Assembly (NCBI RefSeq): GCF_027706725.1
Contig: NZ_JAQFWQ010000040.1
Coordinates: 1 to 57,767, forward strand
DNA from: Nocardiopsis endophytica
GTDB lineage: Bacteria; Actinomycetota; Actinomycetes; Streptosporangiales; Streptosporangiaceae
Direction: 5' to 3'
Length of the DNA: 57,767 bases
Shown here in pieces: positions 8,346 through 16,595 of this stretch. The notes below the pieces were generated by a model. It worked only from the letters and a program-made list of their open reading frames with translations. It did no database searches and was not told where the DNA came from. The position numbers were made by a program, and so were the translations under genes. Numbering within the stretch: the first letter of the stretch is position 1; every line of letters starts with the position of its first letter.

Positions 8346-9616
8346 GCCAGGACCCCCGCCCACAGTTCGGGGAAGTCGGGCAGTGTCTTGCCCGTGGTGG
8401 CGATGTCCTCCACCTCCACCCCGGGGACGGCCAGGCCGATGACGGCGCCGGAGGTGGCCATGCGGTGGTCCTCGTAGCTGTGGAACAGGCCGCCGTGCAG
8501 CGGGCGCGGGCGGACGACCAGGCCGTCGGGCAGCTCCTCGGCGTCCCCGCCCAGGCGGTTGACCTCGCGCACGAGCGCGGCGATGCGGTCGGTCTCGTGG
8601 CGGCGCAGGTGGGCGATGCCCGTCAGGCGGGAGGGGGAGTCGGCCAGGGCGGCCACGGCGGCGACGGTGGGGGTGAGCTCGCCGACGGCGCGCAGGTCGG
8701 CGGTGATGCCGCGGACCGTGCCGGTGCCGCGGAACTCCAGGCCCGCGTCGGTGAACACGGCCTCGCCGCCCATCCGGGTGAACAGGTCGCGCAGCGCGTC
8801 GCCGGGCTGGGTGGTGCGGCGCGGCCAGTCGCGCACGGTGACCCGGCCGCCGGTGACCAGGGCGGCGGCGAGGAACGGGGCGGCGTTGGACAGGTCCGGC
8901 TCGACGGTGACGGCCTCGGTCTTGACCGCGCCGGGGGCGACCCTCCACACGTCGGGCTCGGAGGTGTCGACCTGCACCCCGGCCTCGCGCAGCATCTCCA
9001 CCGTCATGTCCAGGTGCGGCTGGGAGGGGACCGGCGGCCCGGCGTGGCGGACCTCCACGCCCTCGGTGAAGCGGGCGCCGCTGAGCAGCAGTGCGGAGAT
9101 GAACTGGGAGGAGCCGGAGGCGTCCAGCTCGACCCGGCCGCCGCGCAGGGAGCCGGTGCCGTGCACGGTCATGGGCAGGGCGCCGCGTCCGCCGTCGTCG
9201 ATGTCGGCGCCGAGCGCGCGCAGGGCCTCCAGCAGAGGGCCGACGGGGCGCTCGCGCGCCCGCGGGTCGCCGTCGAAGCGCACGTCGCCGTCGGCGAGGG
9301 CGGCGAGCGGGGGGACGAACCGCATCACGGTCCCGGCGTTGCCCACGTCCAGGTGCACCGGGCCGCGCAGGGTGGCGGGGGAGACGGACCAGTCCTCCCC
9401 GTCCTCGTGGACCTGCGCACCCAGGGAGCGCAGGGCGTCGGCCATCAGGCGGGTGTCGCGGCTGCGCAGCGGGCGGCGCACGGTGGCGGGCGTCTCGGAG
9501 AGCGCGGCGAGCACGAGGGCTCGGTTGGTCATCGACTTCGATCCGGGCAGCGCGACCTCGGCGTCCACGGGGCGTTCGGCGGTGGGCGCGGGCCAGTGCG
9601 GTGCGGAAGCAGGCAT
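8342..9616 (-). CDS. aroA: 3-phosphoshikimate 1-carboxyvinyltransferase (EPSP synthase)
   Basis: A 424-residue enzyme that joins shikimate-3-phosphate and phosphoenolpyruvate in chorismate synthesis. Substrate motifs are PGSKSMTNR (about 24-32), GNAGTVMRF (92-100), SSQF (near 185) and the C-terminal RRHETDR and EDHRMA. The Val in GNAGTVMRF, where class I enzymes have Ala, is usual for actinobacteria. It is the first gene of the aroA-rsgA operon. The 157-bp spacer to the divergent OsmC gene must hold its promoter. Confidence 0.96.
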   Translation of the reverse strand: MPASAPHWPAPTAERPVDAEVALPGSKSMTNRALVLAALSETPATVRRPLRSRDTRLMADALRSLGAQVHEDGEDWSVSPATLRGPVHLDVGNAGTVMRFVPPLAALADGDVRFDGDPRARERPVGPLLEALRALGADIDDGGRGALPMTVHGTGSLRGGRVELDASGSSQFISALLLSGARFTEGVEVRHAGPPVPSQPHLDMTVEMLREAGVQVDTSEPDVWRVAPGAVKTEAVTVEPDLSNAAPFLAAALVTGGRVTVRDWPRRTTQPGDALRDLFTRMGGEAVFTDAGLEFRGTGTVRGITADLRAVGELTPTVAAVAALADSPSRLTGIAHLRRHETDRIAALVREVNRLGGDAEELPDGLVVRPRPLHGGLFHSYEDHRMATSGAVIGLAVPGVEVEDIATTGKTLPDFPELWAGVLA

Positions 9617-9773
9617 GCCTCCAGCCTAGCCGCCGGGTGCGGGGGGCCTGCCGGGCTCGCCGGGCCGCGCGCGTGCGAAGCTGGCGCCGCGGGAATCCGC
9701 GGGGAGCCGTGATAAGGGCGCGGAGACGCGCGGAGAGGCGACCGCGGGTGTACGAGCGACGGAAGGCGGGGCG

Positions 9774-10271
9774 ATGGCGGCGGAGACACGGCACCGGGAC
9801 AAGGAGCACGGCTACGAGGTGCGCGTCCGGTGGACGGGCAACCAGGGCGAGGGCACGGCGTCCTACCGGGCCTACGGGCGCGACCACGACGTGGAGGCGG
9901 ACGGGCGGCCGCTGCTGAAGGGGTCGGCCGACAAGGCGTTCCGGGGCGACCCGGAGCGCTGGAACCCGGAGGACATGCTGGTGGCGGCGCTGAGCGAGTG
10001 CCACATGCTGTCCTACTTCGCGCTGGCGGTGGGCGCCGGTGTGAACGTGGTCGCCTACGAGGACCGGGCGACGGGCACCATGGTCACCCACGCGGACTCC
10101 AGCGGGGAGTTCACCGAGGTGGTGCTGCACCCGGTGGTGACGGTGGCGGAAGCCTCCATGGTGGAGAGGGCCGAGGGCCTGCACGAGAAGGCGCACGCGG
10201 CGTGCTTCATCGCACGGTCGGTGAACTTCCCCGTGCGCAACGAGCCGGAGATCCGGGTGCAGGGGGAGTAG
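9774..10271 (+). CDS. OsmC family peroxiredoxin-like protein
   Basis: A 165-residue OsmC/Ohr-fold protein. The two reactive cysteines are at residue 76 (ALSECHML) and residue 144 (HAACFIARSV), the normal spacing for thiol-dependent peroxide reduction. The ATG at 9774 is preceded by a purine-rich stretch (GGCGGGGCG). It is transcribed divergently from aroA. It probably detoxifies organic hydroperoxides in the cytoplasm. The subgroup looks like the general OsmC family rather than Ohr. Confidence 0.9.
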   Translation: MAAETRHRDKEHGYEVRVRWTGNQGEGTASYRAYGRDHDVEADGRPLLKGSADKAFRGDPERWNPEDMLVAALSECHMLSYFALAVGAGVNVVAYEDRATGTMVTHADSSGEFTEVVLHPVVTVAEASMVERAEGLHEKAHAACFIARSVNFPVRNEPEIRVQGE

Positions 10272-10328
10272 GACGGCGGGGGCGGCCGCTCCGCGCGCCG
10301 CCCCGGCCCGCGCCACCCGGCCGCGGCC

Positions 10329-11096
10329 TCACTCCCCGCCGGGGGTCTGCATCAGGCCGAAGCCGGCGCCCTCGGGGTCGGTAAGGGCGGCCGCGGTGAC
10401 GCCGCCGGGCATGCGCATGGGCGGCATGACGGTGGTGCCCCCGGCCCCGGCCGCCTTGGCGACGGTGCCCTCGATGTCGGCCGTCGCGAACGAGGGGAGC
10501 CAGTGCGGGGGGATCCCCTTCGGGTAGCCCTCGTCCGAGCCCTGGTCGAAGACGCCGCCGAAGGGGGTGCCGCCCACGGAGAGGACGCGGTAGCCGGTGC
10601 CGCCGCCGAGGTCCCAGCCGAAGAGGCGGCCGTAGAAGTCGGAGGCCGCGGCCACGTCGCGGGTGTGCAGGTCGACCCAGCACAGCGAACCGGGCTCACC
10701 CATGAGCTGGGCCCCGGCGAATTCCTTGGCCTGCCAGAGCTGGAAGACCGCGCCGGCGGGGTCGGCGGCGACGGCGAAGCGCCCCTCGTCGAAGACGTCC
10801 ATGGGGCCGAACACGGCCGCGCCGCCGAGCCCGCGGACCGCGTCGAGGGCGGCGTCGACGTCCTCCACCCGGAAGGAGACGTTCCAGGCGACGGGCTGGT
10901 CGTCCCCGTAGAGGGGGGTGATGGCGGCGACGCGGCGGCCGCCGAGCGAGGCGGTGGTGTACCCGCCGGCCTCGGGGCGGGGGTCGGTGGCGGTGTCCCA
11001 GCCGAACACCTTGCCGTAGAAGTCCTCCTGGCGGGGGATGTCCCTGGCCCCGAGCTCGACCCAGCAGGGTCCGTTGACCTTGGGTTCGGTCGTCAT
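10329..11096 (-). CDS. VOC family protein with two glyoxalase-like domains
   Basis: A 255-residue protein made of two tandem VOC (vicinal oxygen chelate) domains. Domain 1 is about residues 8-122 (CWVELGARDIPRQEDFYGKVFGW). Domain 2 is about residues 136-252 (CWVDLHTRDVAAASDFYGRLFGW). Both carry the beta-alpha-beta-beta-beta repeat. Actinomycetes have many such proteins with roles from antibiotic binding to hydroxylation, so no substrate can be named. Convergent with the OsmC gene. An ATG start with GGAGACCGGCG upstream is good. Confidence 0.88.
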   Translation of the reverse strand: MTTEPKVNGPCWVELGARDIPRQEDFYGKVFGWDTATDPRPEAGGYTTASLGGRRVAAITPLYGDDQPVAWNVSFRVEDVDAALDAVRGLGGAAVFGPMDVFDEGRFAVAADPAGAVFQLWQAKEFAGAQLMGEPGSLCWVDLHTRDVAAASDFYGRLFGWDLGGGTGYRVLSVGGTPFGGVFDQGSDEGYPKGIPPHWLPSFATADIEGTVAKAAGAGGTTVMPPMRMPGGVTAAALTDPEGAGFGLMQTPGGE

Positions 11097-11397
11097 CGCC
11101 GGTCTCCAGTTCCGCTGTCGCTGTCCGCTTCCGGCCGCTGAACGTCCGCCGTCGGCGGCCGACGTCCCGGATGCTAGGCGGAGGCGGTGCCGTTTTCCGG
11201 TCGACGCGCGGCTGATGGGCGTGACCGTTCCGCGCGGGACTTCTCCGCAGGTCGGAACGGGCGGGTACTGCGCAGCGTCGGACCGTAGGCCGTTGAGATG
11301 TGGTCGAATCGGTAAGGTCGGGCGGTCCGGTGGTCGGGCGGCCGGGCGGTCGGAGGCCGCAGGGAGCCACGGAAGGCCGTGGGAAGGGCAGGACGCT

Positions 11398-12168
11398 GTG
11401 CAGTGGATCGGGGTTCTCGGTTTGGCCGTGGCGGTCGTCTGCGGCTACCTGACCTGGAGGACCAACAAGCGCGTGTCGTCGGTGGAGCGGGTGGAGACGC
11501 TGCCGGTGAGCGAGCTCAAGGCGCTGCACAAGGCGGCGTCGGACGCGGCGGGGCCGGGGCACTTCCGTCAGCAGGTGGAGATCGTCGGCGCCGCGCGGGC
11601 GCACAAGAACGGGCTTCTGCGCTCCAAGCTGGAGGAGCGGGAGTGCGTCTGGCACCGGCACCGGATCACCCGCAAGTACGAGGAGACCTACCGGGACAGC
11701 GACGGCAACCGGAAGCGCCGGAAGAAGAGCCAGGTGGTGTCCTCCTTCACCAGCTCGACGGCGTTCTTCGTGGAGGACGGCACGGGTCGGGCGGTCGTCC
11801 GCCCCGGGGACCTGGTGGTCGACGGGGCGGAGAAGACGCTGGACACCTTCGAGCCGCACCAGGGCGGCGGACGGGTGCGGATCGGCCCGATCACCCTGGA
11901 CGGGGGCGGCGGCGGGACGCTCGGCTACCAGAAGGAGGAGTGGATCGTCCGGGCCGGTGTCCGGCTGTTCGTGCACGGTGAGGCGTCCGACGAGAACGGG
12001 CGGCTGGCCATCGCCGCACCGGCGGAGGACGGCGAGTACATCATCTCGGCCAGGTCCGAGGCCGAGATCAGGAAGAGCGAGAACAACAAGTTCCTGGCGT
12101 TCGCGATCGGCACCGGCGTGAGCGCGGTGGCGGGCGTGGCGTTGCTGGTGGCGGGCCTGTTGACCTGA
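11398..12168 (+). CDS. GIDE-domain membrane protein
   Basis: A 256-residue protein with a single N-terminal membrane helix (about residues 3-20) and a hydrophobic C-terminal helix (FLAFAIGTGVSAVAGVALLVAGLLT). Between them lies a GIDE/BAM-like beta domain, with landmarks ECVWHRHRI, the K/R-rich EETYRDSDGNRKRRKK and EEWIVRAGVRLFVHGEA. The same domain lies between the two helices of the mitochondrial ligase MUL1, but this protein has no RING finger, as is usual in bacteria. Its biochemical role is unknown. The GTG at 11398 follows GGAAGGGCAGG. The 301-bp spacer to the divergent VOC gene holds no gene I can support. Confidence 0.82.
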   Translation: MQWIGVLGLAVAVVCGYLTWRTNKRVSSVERVETLPVSELKALHKAASDAAGPGHFRQQVEIVGAARAHKNGLLRSKLEERECVWHRHRITRKYEETYRDSDGNRKRRKKSQVVSSFTSSTAFFVEDGTGRAVVRPGDLVVDGAEKTLDTFEPHQGGGRVRIGPITLDGGGGGTLGYQKEEWIVRAGVRLFVHGEASDENGRLAIAAPAEDGEYIISARSEAEIRKSENNKFLAFAIGTGVSAVAGVALLVAGLLT

Positions 12169-12216
12169 TGGGCCCACGGGGCGGCCCCGCCGGGAGGACG
12201 GGGCCGCCGGGGCGGG

Positions 12217-12534
12217 TCAGGCACCCAGGTGGGCGACGATGCGGGCGACCATGTCCTGCGTGTCGCTCATCTGCGTCTTGAGGGTGGCCACGTCGCTCTT
12301 GAGGGTGGCCACATCGCTTTCGAGAGAACCGAGGCGTCCTTCGACCGCGTCGAAGCGGAGGTTGACCTGCCGGAACCCCTCTCGGGTCTCGCGCCGGTGC
12401 TCCATGAAGGCATCGGCGAGGGAGTTGATCCGGTCGTCGGTGTTGGCCTGGTAGGCCTGGATCCTCTGCTTGTCCAGAGAGTGTTCGACGAAGGCGGCCT
12501 CGAGGTTGGTGATCCGCCGTTCGAGCTTGCGCAT
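12217..12534 (-). CDS. small coiled-coil protein of unknown function
   Basis: A 105-residue, almost wholly helical protein with heptad-type spacing. It includes a near-exact internal repeat SDVATLK-SDVATLK (about residues 75-88). There is no signal peptide or membrane segment. It resembles the short coiled-coil proteins often found beside regulators or DNA-binding proteins in Streptomyces relatives, but I do not recognise a family. It is divergent from the GntR pair across a 183-bp spacer. The ATG is preceded by AAGGGGA. Confidence 0.7.
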   Translation of the reverse strand: MRKLERRITNLEAAFVEHSLDKQRIQAYQANTDDRINSLADAFMEHRRETREGFRQVNLRFDAVEGRLGSLESDVATLKSDVATLKTQMSDTQDMVARIVAHLGA

Positions 12535-12644
12535 CGGGGTGTCCCCTTCCAGTAGGGAAGCAGGTGTTCACAGGTTAGCCGTGGTGCTGGTGCCGAGCGG
12601 GTCATCGCGTGAGCCTGTGGATGACTGCGAGGAGCGCCAGAGTA

Positions 12645-12658
12645 CCTTACTTGTAAGG
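12645..12658. promoter_or_regulatory. candidate GntR operator (CCTTAC-TT-GTAAGG)
   Basis: A perfect 6-bp inverted repeat, CCTTAC and GTAAGG around TT, lies 59 bp before the first mini-GntR start. GntR/YtrA-type proteins commonly bind short palindromes with GT...AC at the centre, so autoregulation is plausible. This is inference from position and symmetry. Confidence 0.4.
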
Positions 12659-12717
12659 ACCTGTCAGATGATGTCGTGCGACGTAATACAGCGTTTGAGG
12701 GCGAATAGTGTCGTTGT

Positions 12718-12987
12718 ATGGAGATCGATCTCGACGGCCCGGAACCGCTGTACGAGCAGATCGCGGACATGCTGAGCGCCCGCATCGCGGAGGGGACATA
12801 TGAACCGCGACGCAGGATCCCGTCCGAGGCGGCGCTGTGTGAGGAGTTCTCCGTCTCCCGGCCGACCGTGAGAGCGGCCGTGAAGCTCCTGAACGATCGA
12901 GGGCTCACCGTGACGGTGCGCGGAAAGGGCACCTTCGTGGCAGAAGCGCGCCCCGAATCCGAGGCGGGCGATCGGGCCAATCGGTGA
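12718..12987 (+). CDS. stand-alone GntR-type winged-helix regulator
   Basis: An 89-residue protein consisting only of a GntR DNA-binding domain (PLYEQIADMLSARIAEGTYEP ... RIPSEAALCEEFSVSRPTVRAAVKLL ... GKGTFVAEA). The ligand-binding C-terminal domain normally found in this family is absent. Such mini-GntR proteins are widespread in actinomycetes and act as repressors, some of mobile-element transfer genes. No ribosome-binding site precedes the ATG, but TAGTGT lies nearby upstream, so the message may be leaderless. A paralogue follows immediately. Confidence 0.85.
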   Translation: MEIDLDGPEPLYEQIADMLSARIAEGTYEPRRRIPSEAALCEEFSVSRPTVRAAVKLLNDRGLTVTVRGKGTFVAEARPESEAGDRANR

Positions 12988-13020
12988 GTGGCCGACCGGG
13001 AATCGGGCTACCTTGGCGGC

Positions 13021-13257
13021 ATGCGCCTCAACCTGACAGGGCCGCAGCTTGCCTACGTCGCGGTGGCCGACCATATCGCCGCGCGGATCGAGGCGGGGGA
13101 GCTGCGCCCCGACATGCAGCTACCTCCTGAGCGCGAGCTGGCTGAGGAGTACGGGGTCGCCTACATGACCATCCGCCGTGCCAACAAGGAGCTGAGGGAG
13201 CGCGGACTCATCGTTACGGTCCACGGCAAGGGGACGTTCGTCGCCGGGGAGGAATGA
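13021..13257 (+). CDS. second stand-alone GntR-type winged-helix regulator
   Basis: A 78-residue paralogue of the preceding gene with the same domain-only architecture (YVAVADHIAARIEAGELRPDMQLPPERELAEEYGVAYMTIRRA ... HGKGTFVAGEE). A GTG at 12988 directly follows the upstream stop and would add 11 residues. I prefer the ATG at 13021 because the extension does not resemble family members and TACCTT, a possible -10, lies just upstream. The two proteins are diverged enough to bind different sites or to form heterodimers. Confidence 0.82.
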   Translation: MRLNLTGPQLAYVAVADHIAARIEAGELRPDMQLPPERELAEEYGVAYMTIRRANKELRERGLIVTVHGKGTFVAGEE

Positions 13258-13275
13258 GCTCGGCGTCGGCTCCGG

Positions 13276-13692
13276 TCAGCGGAAGGACCAGCCCGACCAT
13301 CGGACGACGTGGACCAGGATGACCGGTCCCTCCGGGCGCCTGTCGGCATATTGGGGGTACTTCGCCTGCAACGTGTCCAGGGCGTGTTCGCGCTGCTCCC
13401 CTCGGCCGACGACCTGTGCCGTGCCGTCCGCCCGTGCCCACCAGAGCTGGGACCAGTCGTCCGAGTACACGTCCGCCAGCAGGCACACCTTCGGGTTCTG
13501 CCCGATGTTCGCCAGGCGCTTCACGTTCACGGTCGACTTGGGCTTGTGGTCGATGGCGATGGCGACGGTGTCGCCGTCGACCGCGAACGTCACCGGCACG
13601 CAGTGCGGCCACCCCTCTTCGGAGACGGTGGACAAGCGAGCCACACTGCTCTCGGTGAAGGCTTTCCGGGCTCGTTCGGGGGGCCAGCGCAC
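13276..13692 (-). CDS. PPOX-class F420-dependent oxidoreductase-like protein
   Basis: A 138-residue split-barrel flavin/F420-binding protein. Landmarks are ARLSTVSEEGWPHCVPVTFAV, the phosphate-binding KPKSTVNVKRLANI, VCLLADVYSDDWSQLWW and the C-terminal VHVVRWSGW. The pattern fits the Rv0121-like (TIGR03668-type) PPOX subfamily, which uses F420 rather than FMN. The substrate is unknown. I chose the GTG at 13692 because CCAAGG precedes it at normal spacing; a GTG at 13710 adds six residues. Convergent with the second GntR gene. Confidence 0.82.
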   Translation of the reverse strand: MRWPPERARKAFTESSVARLSTVSEEGWPHCVPVTFAVDGDTVAIAIDHKPKSTVNVKRLANIGQNPKVCLLADVYSDDWSQLWWARADGTAQVVGRGEQREHALDTLQAKYPQYADRRPEGPVILVHVVRWSGWSFR

Positions 13693-13712
13693 TGTTCGAC
13701 CTTGGCACACGT

Positions 13713-13749
13713 AGCGGCCCCGGCTCCAGGGGAGGGGGCCGGGGCCGCT
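13713..13749 (-). terminator. terminator after the DrrAB-like operon
   Basis: AGCGGCCCCGGC (13713-13724) pairs perfectly with GCCGGGGCCGCT (13738-13749) around a 13-base loop. It starts 15 bp beyond the stop of the permease gene on the minus strand. Confidence 0.75.
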
Positions 13750-13763
13750 TGCCGGTCACCTCG

Positions 13764-14579
13764 TCACACGCCCACGCCCTTGCGCATGGCGCGGGTGCCT
13801 AGGGTCAGGCCCACTGCGGCGACGGCCGCCGCGGACAGGGCTCCCCAGGCGATCGACGGGTCGGTGAACGAACCGGTGAACAGGGCCCGCATCGCGTCGG
13901 CGATGTGGGTCACCGGGTTCACCGTCGCCACCGTCTGCAACCACTGCGGACCGAAGTCCATCGGGAGCAGCACCCCCGACAGCAGCATCAGCGGGAACAC
14001 CGCCAGCTGCGTCACCCCGTAGAACAGCTCCCCGCTCGGGGCCGACTTCATGGCCAGCAGGAACGACAGCGAACCCAGCCCCACGCCGAACACGGCGAGC
14101 AGGAGCAGTCCCGCCAGCAGCCCGAGCGGGTAGAGCTCGAATCCCATGGGCACGGCCAGCAGCACGATGAGCACGGCCTGCACCAGCAGCACCGCGAACT
14201 CCTTCAGCGCCCTCCCGATCAGCATCGCCGTGCGGTTCATCGGGCTGACCAGCATGCGCTCCATCGCGCCGCCCAGCAGCTCCACCAGCAGGTTGTAACC
14301 GGCCATCATCGGTCCGAACAGGGTCAGCATCACCAGCACACCGGGGACGAACCACTGCCACGATCCGTCGCCTCCTCCGGCGCCGACCCCTCCCAGCAGC
14401 GGGCCGAAGAAGAAGAGGAGCAGCAGCGGCTGCCCCATCGTGAGCAGCATCCCCAGCGGGTCCCGCACCGAAGGGGTGATCTCGCGGGTGAAGACGGTCG
14501 CGACGTCGCGGACGAAGGACGCCGCCGGCGAACGGGCGGGAACCGGGGCGGGCGCGAGGGATTCGGTGCGGACGGTCAT
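13764..14579 (-). CDS. ABC-2 type transporter permease (DrrB-like)
   Basis: A 271-residue permease with six predicted membrane helices. Clear ones are GQPLLLLFFFGPLLGGV, FVPGVLVMLTLFGPMMAGYNLL, VLLVQAVLIVLLAVPMG, LLAGLLLLAVFGVGLGSLSF and the C-terminal WGALSAAAVAAVGLTLG. The ERMLVSPMNR segment is typical of the ABC-2 family that exports drugs or polysaccharides. Its ATG overlaps the ATPase stop by four bases. With the ATPase it forms a two-gene daunorubicin-resistance-type exporter. The substrate is unknown. Confidence 0.9.
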   Translation of the reverse strand: MTVRTESLAPAPVPARSPAASFVRDVATVFTREITPSVRDPLGMLLTMGQPLLLLFFFGPLLGGVGAGGGDGSWQWFVPGVLVMLTLFGPMMAGYNLLVELLGGAMERMLVSPMNRTAMLIGRALKEFAVLLVQAVLIVLLAVPMGFELYPLGLLAGLLLLAVFGVGLGSLSFLLAMKSAPSGELFYGVTQLAVFPLMLLSGVLLPMDFGPQWLQTVATVNPVTHIADAMRALFTGSFTDPSIAWGALSAAAVAAVGLTLGTRAMRKGVGV

Positions 14580-15571
14580 TCGGTGGGCTCCTCTTCGGTC
14601 AGGCTCCGGCCGGTCAGGGCCAGGAACACGTCGTCCAGGGTCGGGCGCACCCCGCGTGCGGTGGCGACCTTGATCCCGGCCCCCTCCATCGCGGCGAGCA
14701 GCTCGGGCAGGGCCGTGTCCGCGTTCGGGACGGGGATGCGCACGGTGGTGTCGGCGGGTTCGGCGGGAGCGGGGGACGGGTCCGGCGCGGCGGCTGCCTC
14801 GGAGGAGAAGCGGGCGGCGACGCCTCTCGCGCGCTCCGCGTCGGCCGCGTCGCGGAGCCCCAGGTCGATCCGGTCGCCCGCCAGCTCCGACTTCAGCTCG
14901 TCGGCGGTGCCGTCGGCGATCGTCCGCCCCCGGTCCACGATCACCACCCGCTCGGCCATGCTGTCGGCCTCCTCCAGGTAGTGCGTGGTGAGGAACAGCG
15001 TCATGCCGCTCTCCTCGCGCAGCCGGAGGATGAAGTTCCAGACCTCCGCCCTGCTGTGCGGGTCCAGGCCGGTCGACGGCTCGTCCAGGAACAGCAGCTC
15101 CGGCGCGTGCACCAGCCCCAGGGCGATGTCGACCCGGCGCCGCTGTCCGCCCGACAGCGTGGTCGGCGTCCGGTTCGCCAGCTCCTGGAGGTCCAGCCGG
15201 TCCAGGAGGGCGTCGGCGCGCTCCCCGGCCCGCGCACGGGTCATCCCGTAGGCCCTGCCTTGCGCCACCAGCTCGTCGCGGACCCGGTGGTGGTCGGAGG
15301 CGGAGTTCTTCTGGCCCACGTAGCCGATGCGCCGCCGCACGCCGTCCGGATCCCGGGCGATGTCGCACCCGGCGACGGTCGCCGTCCCCGAAGTCGGGGG
15401 GAGAAGGGTGGTGAGCATCCTCAGGGTGGTGGATTTCCCGGCGCCGTTCGGGCCGAGGAAGGCCAGCAGCGTGCCGGCCTCCACGTCCAGGTCGAGGCCG
15501 CGCACGGCGTCGACCCGCTCCTTTCCGCGCTTCCGTGTGAAGGTCCTCGACAGTTTCCGGGCATGGATCAT
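14576..15571 (-). CDS. ABC transporter ATP-binding protein (DrrA-like)
   Basis: A 331-residue ATPase with Walker A GPNGAGKST (about residues 42-50), LSGGQRRR signature, Walker B LLFLDEPSTGLDP and the switch HYLEEAD. The C-terminal 90 residues (after about 240) form the variable DrrA domain ending in RGVRPTLDDVFLALTGRSL, typical of the daunorubicin-resistance ATPase family. In it, an Ala/Pro/Glu-rich linker (about 255-270) is unusual. It is the first gene of the operon with the permease. The 298-bp upstream region carries GCGAAC-type motifs that may bind a regulator. Confidence 0.92.
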   Translation of the reverse strand: MIHARKLSRTFTRKRGKERVDAVRGLDLDVEAGTLLAFLGPNGAGKSTTLRMLTTLLPPTSGTATVAGCDIARDPDGVRRRIGYVGQKNSASDHHRVRDELVAQGRAYGMTRARAGERADALLDRLDLQELANRTPTTLSGGQRRRVDIALGLVHAPELLFLDEPSTGLDPHSRAEVWNFILRLREESGMTLFLTTHYLEEADSMAERVVIVDRGRTIADGTADELKSELAGDRIDLGLRDAADAERARGVAARFSSEAAAAPDPSPAPAEPADTTVRIPVPNADTALPELLAAMEGAGIKVATARGVRPTLDDVFLALTGRSLTEEEPTE

Positions 15572-15709
15572 GGCCCCTCCTCAGGGGTGGCTCGTAAGGA
15601 ACGTCGAGCGGGTCCGCGCCCGCTTCTCGGCACGGCAAAGGCCCCCGTTCAGGGGGTGCTCGGCTCGGAAGGGCCTAGATTCTTACCCGGGAAATCGGGA
15701 AAAGCAAAC

Positions 15710-15762
15710 GCGAACGTCGTCTTCATGTTCGCTCTGACCTGCGAAAACGATGAAATGCGAAC
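15710..15762. promoter_or_regulatory. GCGAAC motif cluster upstream of DrrAB-like operon
   Basis: GCGAAC (15710-15715), its reverse complement GTTCGC (15727-15732) and GCGAAC again (15757-15762) lie in an AT-richer stretch 139-191 bp before the ATPase start. The arrangement suggests repressor half-sites. No regulator gene sits beside this operon, so the cognate protein is unknown. Confidence 0.35.
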
Positions 15763-15827
15763 GGGGCGTCGAAGAAATTTTCTTGAGCCCCGGAAGGCAT
15801 TGGGAACGGCCTTCCGACAGCGGACGG

Positions 15828-15859
15828 CCCCGGCCCCTTTCGGGGAACCGGGGCCGGGG
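15828..15859 (-). terminator. terminator after the ECF sigma/anti-sigma operon
   Basis: CCCCGGCCCC (15828-15837) pairs with GGGGCCGGGG (15850-15859) around a 12-base loop. It starts 11 bp past the minus-strand stop at 15870. Confidence 0.75.
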
Positions 15860-15869
15860 CGCTTCCTGG

Positions 15870-16595
15870 TCAGGTGGCGGGGTGGTCCGTCCCGCCCCAC
15901 TCCTCGGGGCACTCCGTCCCCCGGGCCTCGGGCAGCGCGGCCTCGATCTCGGCCTTGGTGTCGGTGAGCCGCTCGCCCTCGAACACGTCGGGGATCCCCC
16001 ACCCGGTCCGCGGTATCGAGACCAGCACGTGCGCTCCCGGTTCGATCGCCTCCCGCGGGTCGACGAAGGCCGGGTCGGACACGGTGAGCTCCACGGTGTC
16101 CTCGCCCGTCGCCGGCTTGATCCACTCGCTCACCTCCAGCGTGAACGTCACCGTCGGCGGCTCCGGCCCGTACGGCCCGCCGGTGGCCGGGTCGACGGGT
16201 TCGACGGGCTCTTCGACCGAGGTGACCTCGCCCTCCACGATCGTCGTGGAGCAGGCGATCCACTCGGGAAGGGTCTGTCCCTGCCCGCCCTCCGGCCCCG
16301 CGCCGGGGGCCCCGCCCGCACCCGGGGACCCGCCCGCGGCGGGCTCGGACCGGGGCCCACCGGCCCCTTCCGGCGCGACCGCCAGCAGGCCCGCCGCCGC
16401 GGCCGCCACGAGGGCTCCGCCCCCGACGGCCGCCCACCGCAGCCGGGCGCGCCGCGCGGCCGGACCTGTCCGGGAGGGGGCCGGGTCCGCGTTCCCGGCG
16501 GGGGAGGGGCGGCCCGCCTCCTCACCGATCACCGCCAGCGCGCGGCGCAGCCGCCGCTCCTCCTGCTCATCGAACGGTTCGCCCATGGTCGTCAC
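15870..16595 (-). CDS. putative membrane anti-sigma factor with extracytoplasmic domain
   Basis: A 241-residue protein whose gene overlaps the ECF sigma gene by four bases. The N-terminal cytoplasmic part (about residues 1-51) is helical (EEQEERRLRRALAVIGEE region). One membrane helix follows (about 54-72), then a Gly/Pro linker. An extracytoplasmic beta domain (about 108-241) begins ACSTTIVEGEVTSVEE and includes VTFTLEVSEWIKP. There is no HxxxCxxC zinc motif, so it is not a ZAS-type anti-sigma. The anti-sigma role is inferred from topology and coupling. Translation could begin at Met4 (MGEPFDEQ) instead of Met1. Confidence 0.72.
   Translation of the reverse strand: MTTMGEPFDEQEERRLRRALAVIGEEAGRPSPAGNADPAPSRTGPAARRARLRWAAVGGGALVAAAAAGLLAVAPEGAGGPRSEPAAGGSPGAGGAPGAGPEGGQGQTLPEWIACSTTIVEGEVTSVEEPVEPVDPATGGPYGPEPPTVTFTLEVSEWIKPATGEDTVELTVSDPAFVDPREAIEPGAHVLVSIPRTGWGIPDVFEGERLTDTKAEIEAALPEARGTECPEEWGGTDHPAT

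Noticed and set aside
7356-10316. 986-residue minus-strand frame as one giant protein
   Set aside because: It joins rsgA with an antisense frame over aroA and OsmC; aroA in another frame is clearly real.
13276-15571. Antibiotic biosynthetic cluster around the DrrAB-like exporter
   Set aside because: No biosynthetic enzymes nearby; the exporter is flanked by a regulator-sized PPOX gene and an ECF locus.
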